This document shows, piece by piece, positions 57,801 through 64,000 of a stretch of DNA of 64,000 nt. Below the pieces are notes generated by a model. The model ran no database searches. It saw nothing but the letters and a program-made list of their open reading frames with translations, and had not been told where the DNA came from. Origin of the DNA: Berberis thunbergii (lineage: Eukaryota; Streptophyta; Magnoliopsida; Ranunculales; Berberidaceae); assembly GCA_003290165.1 (NCBI GenBank), contig QNQO01000538.1:310001-374000 (forward strand), written 5' to 3'. The translations under genes were made by a program, and so were the position numbers. Each line of letters begins with the position of its first letter. The stretch's first letter is position 1.

Positions 57801-59340
57801 TTTGAGATACATTACAGGGCAGGGAAGACGAACACAGCCGCCGATGCCTTATCAAGAGTTCAGCCTGTATCCGAGTGTTCCACATTAGTACTTCCCCAAT
57901 GGAGAGACTGGGATAAATTGAAAGTTGAACTGGAAGCTAATGAACAACTTCAACAAATCAGAAATGACCTTCAAAATGAGAGCAATACCTTGGTGGGGTT
58001 TGAGTTACGCCATGGTCTGTTGTTTTACAAGGAACGGTTAGTATTGTCTCGAAAATCATCTTTTCTTTCCCTAATTTTTGAAGAATTTCATGGTTCACCC
58101 ATGAGGGGACATTCCGGGGAAACGAAGACGTATCAGCGGTTGGCTAGGGAACTGTATTGGGTGGGTATGAGGACGGATGTCGCTCGAATGGTGGCAAAGT
58201 GTGAAGTGTGTCAAAGAAATAAATACATAGCCCCTTCTGTAGCAGGTATGTTGCAGCCAATCCCCTTACCAACTCAATGTGGGATGATATCACGATGGAT
58301 TTCATCAAAGGGTTGCCAAGATCCAGTAGGGTAGATACAATTTTGGTGGTGGTGGACCGTTTGAGAAAATACGCGCACTTTGTTGGACTGCGTCACCCCT
58401 TCACGGCTGAGGTAGTTGCTAAAACATTCATACAAGAGATTGTGAGGCTTCATGGGATTCCGCTGTCAATCATTACGGACCGTGACAGGATTTTCCAAGT
58501 CATTTTTGGAGGAAAATATTTCGTTTACAATGTACTTTTCTAAAGCGAAGCACCGCGTATCATCCCCAAACTGGTGGGCAATTCGAAGTGGTTAATCTTT
58601 GTTTAGAGACATATTTGCGATGTTTTGCTTCCAGTAAACCCAAGCAATGGGCAAGGTGGTTGATGTGGGCTGAATATTGGTATAACACTTCTATTCACTC
58701 TTCTCTTGGGTGCTCCCCTTTCAAAGCACTATATGAAAGAGATCCTCCAAAATTGCTAAAAGTGGATCAAGGAAGCACTATTGTGTCCACAGTAGAACAA
58801 ATGTTGTTGGATCGAGATGCTGCTCTGGACGATTTGAGAATGCAACTGCTTCGAGCTCAGCAAAGGATGAAATGTCAGGCTGATTTGTCTAAGCGGGAGG
58901 TGACATTTATAGTGGGTGATTTAGTTTTTTTTTTTTTAAGTTAAGGCCCTACCGGCAGCAGTCGTTGGCAAAACGAGGGAATCAAAAACTCGCCGCACTG
59001 TATTATGGCCCTTACAAGGTTCTTCAAAAAATAGGTGAAGTGGCTTATAAATTGCAATTGCCAACAACTTCGCAACTCCATCCAGTTTTCCATGTTTCCC
59101 AGTTGCGAAAGGTCGTAGGGAATGGGTTTACATCAGCAACTTCCTCCGCAACTAAATGCAGATTTAGAGTTGTTGGTTACTCCTGAGGCAGTGTTAGACA
59201 GCCGCTTCAAGTCATTGCACAATAATTTTCCTAATGAAGTTCTAATACAGTGGAAGGGGTTGCATGTTTTTTAGGCCACTTGGGAGGATTCTGAGTTAAT
59301 TCAACATCAATTTCTTGAGTTTCACCTTGAGGACAAGGTG
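54896..59340 (+). pseudogene. Broken Gypsy gag-pol
   Basis: Gag opens at 54896 and shifts frame near 55260 and again near 55600. The aspartic protease site reads VDSGGTHNFI (56088 on). Reverse transcriptase (SWRFCVDYRELN, then [13 protein letters not shown]) is cut by a stop at 56898-56900 and a frameshift near 57070; its catalytic box reads FFDNILIYS, with Asn for the second Asp of YVDD. RNase H shows ETDASGYGLGSVL. Integrase has the HHCC remnant (CEVCQRNK) and core start DFIKGLPRS, broken near 58300 and 58540. A chromodomain (VLIQWKGL...ATWED) carries a TAG at 59272-59274. The element is inactive. Confidence 0.9.
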
Positions 59341-59348
59341 GTTGCTTT

Positions 59349-59359
59349 GAGGGGGAGAA
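59349..59359 (+). other. Polypurine tract of the Gypsy element
   Basis: gagggggagaa, one base before the 3' LTR. Confidence 0.8.
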
Positions 59360-59360
59360 T

Positions 59361-59910
59361 TGATAAGCCTCCAATATACAAGACTTATCAGAGACGCCGA
59401 CATAAGCAGCAGCATAGGAGTCATCAGTGAAACAGTGAGGAAGTCATAGGAAGACATACAAAGCTCTAATAGCAAGCAGTCATACAAAGTACCAGCAGAA
59501 GAGTAGAAGGTCAGTGCTCTGTTAAAGGCAGGGCTACAACAGGCATACAAGGTACCAACAGAAAATCAGTGCTCTGTTAGCAGTGTTCTATTAGAATAGA
59601 AGTAGTGCTCTGTTAGTATTCTGATAATTAGCAAGTGTATTATGTTAATTAGCAAATGGATGCTCTATTAATATTCAGTTAAGCAAGTTGTTGCTCTGTT
59701 GTAATGACAATAGAAAGAGATCTTATGTAAGAGAGAATAGTAGGAAGAGAGAGGCATTCATTTTTGTAAAAACATATGTACAAGAGCACTTGCTCATTTG
59801 GAGAGTTTCAGGCCTCTCAAGCTGCCTATGAACAAATAATCCAGTGAAGCTTTCATTCTGTTTGTACATTTATGTGCATTTCAACCTGTTTATCTCTTGT
59901 AAAACATCCA
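59361..59910 (+). repeat. 3' LTR of the Gypsy element
   Basis: Matches the 5' LTR over most of its length with small deletions (550 against 582 bases). The last 25 bases diverge, so its right edge is approximate. Confidence 0.82.
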
Positions 59911-60210
59911 TTCAATAAAGTTATTCTCCGTATTCTAAACTTATTACCTAGCACCTAAATTAATGCCCGTCTCACCATCACTGAGCCAGATGCAAGCACA
60001 ATAAAAACCATCACTGAGCCAGATCCAAGCACAATAAAAAAAAATGTACGTGGATATGTGGATTGTCATTATTACCTCAGGCCAGCATGTTGTAAACGAG
60101 CATACATTTCCTTAAGGATGAGGTGGATGTCCTAATCAGAGACTAAGACTCTTGTATTTGGTTAAAGACTTCTTCCAATTAACAAGAATTTGCACTAGCC
60201 ACTCTTGCCC

Positions 60211-60378
60211 ATGGCCCTTCCCAATAAATTCACCCTCACACTCTTCTTCCTTGGTTTTCTCTTGGAACCCCAAGCCATCACTGTTCGTGATCAAAAGGCT
60301 TTCTGCTATTCTGCTGTGCAAATGGACTTTGTGGAGGAGGGGAGGAAGGGAATTGTTTGCACCTGGGGAACATTGTGA
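60211..60378 (+). CDS. Short open frame with a signal-peptide-like start, unrecognised
   Basis: ATG opens MALPNKFTLTLFFLGFLLEP, a basic start plus a hydrophobic stretch like a secretory signal, then 35 mostly polar residues with two Cys, 55 in all. There is no splice donor evidence that would make it a first exon, and no neighbour supports it. It could be the first exon of a lost secreted protein gene or chance. Confidence 0.25.
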   Translation: MALPNKFTLTLFFLGFLLEPQAITVRDQKAFCYSAVQMDFVEEGRKGIVCTWGTL

Positions 60379-61028
60379 CTAACACAATGTGCAATGTAAA
60401 CACCCTTGCTTTGGGAATCCACGATCAATAGTTATTAACCTTATTTTCTTTGCATAGTTTCAAGAAATTTAAGTCTTTTTAATTAATTTTCACAAAGTTT
60501 ACATCAAGGATGTAATTAAAACTATTGTAGTTTTGTAGTTTATGGAGGAAAACCTCAGTTCTTTATTCAGCCATACATATGACTTCAATGCTACTGTATA
60601 TGTCAGTTATTTTTCAACATGATTTCTGTTTCAGTAAGCTTCTTAAATGAATTAAGTGAACCTGAGACATTTATTATAAGCTTTGTATTGATAAAGAATG
60701 TGATACATAGCTTTGTCTTGAAAGCCATAAAATTATTGTCGGCATGCCATGCTGACTTGGATGATCCTTATATACAATGCAAGAATTTACATTCGAGCTC
60801 ATGAAATTCAGGAGTTAATTGTCCAATGAATCAAACAATGCAGAGAGAAAACAAGAATAACTTGCAAAATAGTATAATTTATTTGGATGGTGATGGTACA
60901 TTTATTCACAGGAGTAAAAATGCTCAAAACAAGCAGTAAACAGACATTTAGCGTACATGAATACATTATGCTCAAAAAGTGGAACTACTTAAAGATTAAT
61001 TTAGCTTACAGTGTGCACCAGAGGTGAT
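60379..61028. other. Spacer and 3' flank of the Lys-rich protein gene
   Basis: AT-rich with no coding recognised. The part next to 61028 is probably the 3'UTR of the minus-strand gene. Confidence 0.45.
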
Positions 61029-62156
61029 TTAGCTTCCAGCATGTTGTGCTGCATCAGAGGTCTCTTTGGGCTTTTCACCTGCAGCACCACTAGTCTCTTC
61101 TTCGGCTTCTTTTATCTGCCTCATGATGTCTGCCCTTTTCACCTGAAGGGCATCTATCTTTGAATCAACCCTCTCTAGCTTTCGCTTCAGTGATGAAAGA
61201 TTCCCGGATTTTCCCTTCCCATAAAGCTTCCACTTCTTCTCGCCTTTCTTCTTCTCTTTTCCTTCTTTCCCATCCTTGGAGTCCGCTTCATTTTCTCTTT
61301 TGAGCTCTCCTGAGCTCTCTTCAACTTCATTCTTTCCCTTATCTATTATTTTGAGCTCTCTTGAGCTCCCTTCAAGTTCACTCTTTCCCTCGCTCTCTTT
61401 TTCCCTTGACTTCTCTTTGTCTTCTTCATCATCATCCTTGTGTTTTTTTCCTTTCTTCTTTGTGTTTTCATGCTTCTGCTTACCTTTCTTTTCCTTCTCT
61501 TCTTCATCTGTGTACTCCTTCTTCTCCTTAGATTCTCCATCTTCCCCCTTCTTTTTCTTTGCATTTAACTTGGTTTCTCCATCCTTCTCATCTTCTGTTG
61601 CCGCTCCATCTTTCTTCCTCATCCTCCTTTCTCTTAACTTGGGTTCTAAATCCCTCTCGTCTTCTGTTGCCGTTCCATTCTTCTTCCTCCTCCTTTCTTT
61701 AAATTTGGTTTCTATATCCTTCTCGTCTTCTGTTGCCGCTCCATCTTTCTTCCTCCTCCTCCTCCTCCTTTCTTTTAACTTGGTTTCTCCTTCTTTCTCA
61801 TCTTCTGTTGCTTCTCCACACTTCTTCTTCCTTCTCCTTTCTCTTACTTTGGTTTCTCCATCTTTCTCATCTTCTGTTGCCTCTCCACTCTTCTTCTTTT
61901 TCTCTTTATGTTTTTCCTTCAGTGATGACTCCTCTTTATGTTTCTTTCCGTGCTTCTCTTTCTCTTCTTCCCTATGTTCATCATCTTTGTGTTTATCTCT
62001 GTGTTTTGCCTTCTCTTTCTCCAAAGATTTAGTCTTAATATCAAGTTCCATAGTTTTCTTCTCTTTCTTCTCCTTTGTGGGTTCTTTCTCTGTATCTTTC
62101 ACTTTGAGATGAATTTCTTGCTTCACCACATGTGATCCCTCAGTTTCCTTCACCAT
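61029..62156 (-). CDS. Lys/Glu-rich repeat protein with C-terminal coiled coil
   Basis: A single uninterrupted coding exon of 375 residues, rich in Lys, Glu, Arg and Asp. Residues 91-203 hold five imperfect tandem repeats of 22-25 residues with the consensus G(A/E)ATEDEKDGETKLKERRRKKK, each an acidic half and a basic half. Further K/E-rich sequence runs to about 315. The C-terminus (about 321-355) has heptad-like SSLKRKLERVDSKIDALQVK and RADIMRQIKEAEEE, a likely coiled coil and the only part of ordinary composition. No signal peptide or membrane segment is seen; the basic clusters would suit nuclear localisation, which is inference. I do not recognise a named family and propose no function. 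The ATG is the first in frame, with an in-frame TAG just upstream. Confidence 0.75.
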   Translation of the reverse strand: MVKETEGSHVVKQEIHLKVKDTEKEPTKEKKEKKTMELDIKTKSLEKEKAKHRDKHKDDEHREEEKEKHGKKHKEESSLKEKHKEKKKKSGEATEDEKDGETKVRERRRKKKCGEATEDEKEGETKLKERRRRRRKKDGAATEDEKDIETKFKERRRKKNGTATEDERDLEPKLRERRMRKKDGAATEDEKDGETKLNAKKKKGEDGESKEKKEYTDEEEKEKKGKQKHENTKKKGKKHKDDDEEDKEKSREKESEGKSELEGSSRELKIIDKGKNEVEESSGELKRENEADSKDGKEGKEKKKGEKKWKLYGKGKSGNLSSLKRKLERVDSKIDALQVKRADIMRQIKEAEEETSGAAGEKPKETSDAAQHAGS

Positions 62157-62177
62157 CTAACTGCTTGTAAAAGGAAG

Positions 62178-62912
62178 CTGCAAACTTTTGCTTGACGAGA
62201 ATCTTGATACATTGGCAACAGACATTAAAACTTTCATCAATATGAGAAATTCAAGCCTACACTTGGAAACAAATACAGAAATTAATGTAGTGTGAGAAGA
62301 AACAAGCTAATAAATAAATAGTTATGAAATATCAATTTTGATCTTTATTCTTTACAAGATCAACTTAATGATATCTATTGTTCAGTAAGACTTGATTCCA
62401 CACACATATCTATTGGACAGCAAGCAGCCTGCACAGGCCTTCTGTCAATTTGAATCATCAACCCCTTCATAGTAATGCCTTGCTCGTAGCTTTATGGTCC
62501 CATGAATTTTTACTTGAATGAGTATACAACAGATGCAAATGCTCTAGCATGTATCGTACAGTTTTTTTTTTTGGAAATTAAATGTATGGTAGAGTTAACA
62601 AGGTTCTAGCATAAAAATTAATTCTTCTTCATAAAAATTAACCGAGTGTAGAATTACAATGTCTTCAAATCACAATCATCTGATTGAATATCTCCAAGTA
62701 GGTTCTTGAAGCAATCACAATATATTATGTTATAATAACAAGAAATCAACAAATGTAAAGAATTGAGTAATGGAAATTGGGAGATCATATAAGGAAATCA
62801 TTCAAACTGGCATAAAGAAAAGAAGAAAAAAAAACCCATTAACATTCTGATCCAACAGAATCATTGTTGCAAATTTAGCAGAAAATTGAAAAGAAAGAAG
62901 CAACAAACGAAC
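62178..62912 (-). other. Predicted 5'UTR intron of the Lys-rich protein gene
   Basis: On the minus strand a donor CTCAAG|GTTCG at 62912 and an acceptor TTTGCAG at 62178 bound a T-rich stretch. The upstream leader (about 62913-63000) is CT-rich with a (CTT)n run, common in plant leaders. Based on splice signals only. Confidence 0.45.
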
Positions 62913-63211
62913 CTTGAGGAGAGTAGGTTTGGTTGTGTGTCTGTGAGGATGGATGTGTGAAGGAGAAGAAGAAGAAGAAGAAGTGTACATCTTTCATATT
63001 TTTTTTTTATAGTGTTTGTTAAGAGAGAGAGGTGAGTTGGCAATGAAGGATTAGAAATTGGAAGGATAGAACACGTTGTTGTCTTGAAGAGCGACGCGTT
63101 GCAATGGAAAATATAAGTGAAAATGGACAGGTGTTATTCACAACCCTCTTGCCGACGCGTGGATTCAGTGACGGTGTCAGATAAAACCCACCTACCCTGG
63201 ATCACCCTCAC

Positions 63212-63434
63212 CTCAAGTTGGGATCGAGGGAGGCTCAGTGGGCAAGATGGGCTCTGTGTAGGTGTCCCAGCTGTTGGATCAGATCATATCAATTTGAAAT
63301 TCAAATTTTATTTAAAAAAATTCCGCCAAAAACCTTCTGAGCTGTTGGATTCTGATCCAACGGCTGAGACACCTGCGTAGGAGTTCATCTTGCCCACTGT
63401 GCGCAGGAGCCCCCCTCAATCCCCCCAAGTTGGG
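63212..63434. mobile_element. Foldback element upstream of the Lys-rich protein gene
   Basis: The arm 63212-63290 (caagttgggatcgagggagg...) is mirrored at 63350-63434 (...ccccccaagttggg) with small gaps; both hold 'agtgggcaagatg' and 'ttggatca' or their inverse. The AT-rich loop contains 'aatttgaaattcaaatttt'. It looks like a MITE. No target duplication was established. Confidence 0.6.
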
Positions 63435-63439
63435 CTTCC

Positions 63440-64000
63440 CTCATTCATCGACGCAGGAGGGACAACCTTTCTTTCTTTCTTTTTTGTTTAAGGCGTCCAT
63501 TCTACTCATTAACACTACCACTCCACTTTTTTTTTTTGAGAGAGAGAGATGTGCTGAAGGACGTAACTACCCCTCACCTTTCCTCCTTCACATTCCCTTC
63601 TCCCTTCACATAAGCCCCACCACCGCTTCACCTCACCACCATGCCTACCACTGATAGCCACACCAATAGCTGCACCACTGCTTTTTTCTTCCTCTTCTCA
63701 TTTGTTCTTGTTTTTAGTCTTATTCTTCTTCTTATATTCATTTTCTTCCTCTTCTTTTCTCTTTTTCTTCTTCTTTTTCTCTTCTTGGTTTTTTTTTCTT
63801 CTTATTTTTTGTTTTTTCTTCTCATATTTTGTCTTATCTTTTTTGTTCTTCTCCTTTTTTTTTTTTTTTTTTTTAATTCTCATGTCTTCTCCTCTTCTCT
63901 ATCTTTTTCATTCTCATATTTCTTCATTTCTTCTCCTCTTTTCTTATTCTTCTTTTTTTTCTCCTCCACGAGGGCATACAAAATGTGTCCCTCATGGATG
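63440..64000. other. Pyrimidine-rich low-complexity sequence
   Basis: From about 63680 onward the strand is almost pure T and C in runs of ttcttctt. The long minus-strand frame of Lys and Glu codons here is a product of composition, not a gene. The window ends inside it. Confidence 0.7.

Larger units (their letters stand above)
54286..59910 (+). mobile_element. Ty3/Gypsy chromovirus in intron 8 of the GH3 pseudogene
   Basis: LTRs 54286-54867 and 59361-59910 start TGATAAGCCTCCAATATAC. A primer site TGGTATCAGAGC (54871-54882) and a polypurine tract gagggggagaa (59349-59359) are present. Order is gag, protease, reverse transcriptase, RNase H, integrase, chromodomain, which defines the chromovirus branch. 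I could not find a matching target duplication (left flank caatc), so the right flank may have been altered. Confidence 0.92.
47895..60135 (+). pseudogene. GH3 beta-glucosidase pseudogene, copy D, split by several transposons
   Basis: Remnants of all nine exons lie in order: exon 1 part 47895-48007 (signal peptide region missing), exon 2 48074-48281 (stop codons, indels), exon 3 48400-48490, exon 4 50860-50884 plus 52822-52940, exon 5 53043-53286, exon 6 53374-53473, exon 7 near 53570-53690 (badly eroded), exon 8 54027-54235, exon 9 scraps 59970-60135. Exons 3 and 5 keep the exact lengths of the live copies (91 and 244). Defects include an in-frame TAG at 53215-53217, a five-base loss just before the nucleophile codon, a GT-to-GC change at the exon 6 donor, and a net +4 in exon 8. 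Wording such as [16 protein letters not shown] places it nearest copy C. Confidence 0.9.

Noticed and set aside
61276..62112. 278-codon plus-strand frame rich in Ser, Phe and Leu
   Set aside because: It is the antisense shadow of the Lys/Glu codons of the minus-strand gene.
63698..63883. Minus-strand poly-Lys open frame
   Set aside because: It comes from a nearly pure pyrimidine tract; no start context, conserved motif or neighbour supports it.

Overview
This is nuclear DNA from a flowering plant, most likely a eudicot. The evidence is intron-rich genes with GT-AG splice sites, AT-rich introns and spacers, plant LTR retrotransposons primed by the usual TGGTATCAGAGC site, CACTA, hAT and Mutator-like DNA transposons, a nuclear copy of plastid DNA, and a plant-type CCMH gene. 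I cannot name the species.

The backbone is a tandem array of glycoside hydrolase family 3 (GH3) genes of the plant beta-D-glucan exohydrolase / beta-glucosidase type, all on the + strand and all with the same nine-exon structure. Copy A (1092-10226), copy B (17514-21180) and copy C (33648-39943) are open throughout and predict secreted proteins of 628, 629 and 627 residues. A fourth copy, D (47895-60135), is a pseudogene broken up by insertions. A and B resemble each other most, and C resembles D. The intact proteins should act in the apoplast or cell wall, releasing glucose from beta-glucans and beta-glucosides. Copy A carries substitutions next to the catalytic nucleophile.

Mobile DNA makes up much of the rest. 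In order: a 3.7-kb CACTA element in intron 6 of A; TRIM-like and other TE fragments in intron 8 of A; a Copia element with TA...TA termini between A and B; a row of three LTRs behind CCMH; a Mutator-type MITE inserted at the TATA box of C; a second Copia on the minus strand between C and D; and, inside D, a hAT element carrying a nested hAT, a 1.9-kb insertion in exon 4 and a Ty3/Gypsy chromovirus. All retroelement reading frames are broken.

Two other genes interrupt or flank the array. A CCMH gene (cytochrome c maturation, 25384-27061) lies between B and C; its first exon has an in-frame stop three codons past the RCxxC motif. A minus-strand gene at 61029-62156 encodes a highly charged Lys/Glu-rich repeat protein with a C-terminal coiled coil. 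A nuclear fragment of plastid rpoC2 lies just upstream of CCMH. I saw no rRNA or tRNA genes, and no CRISPR array.
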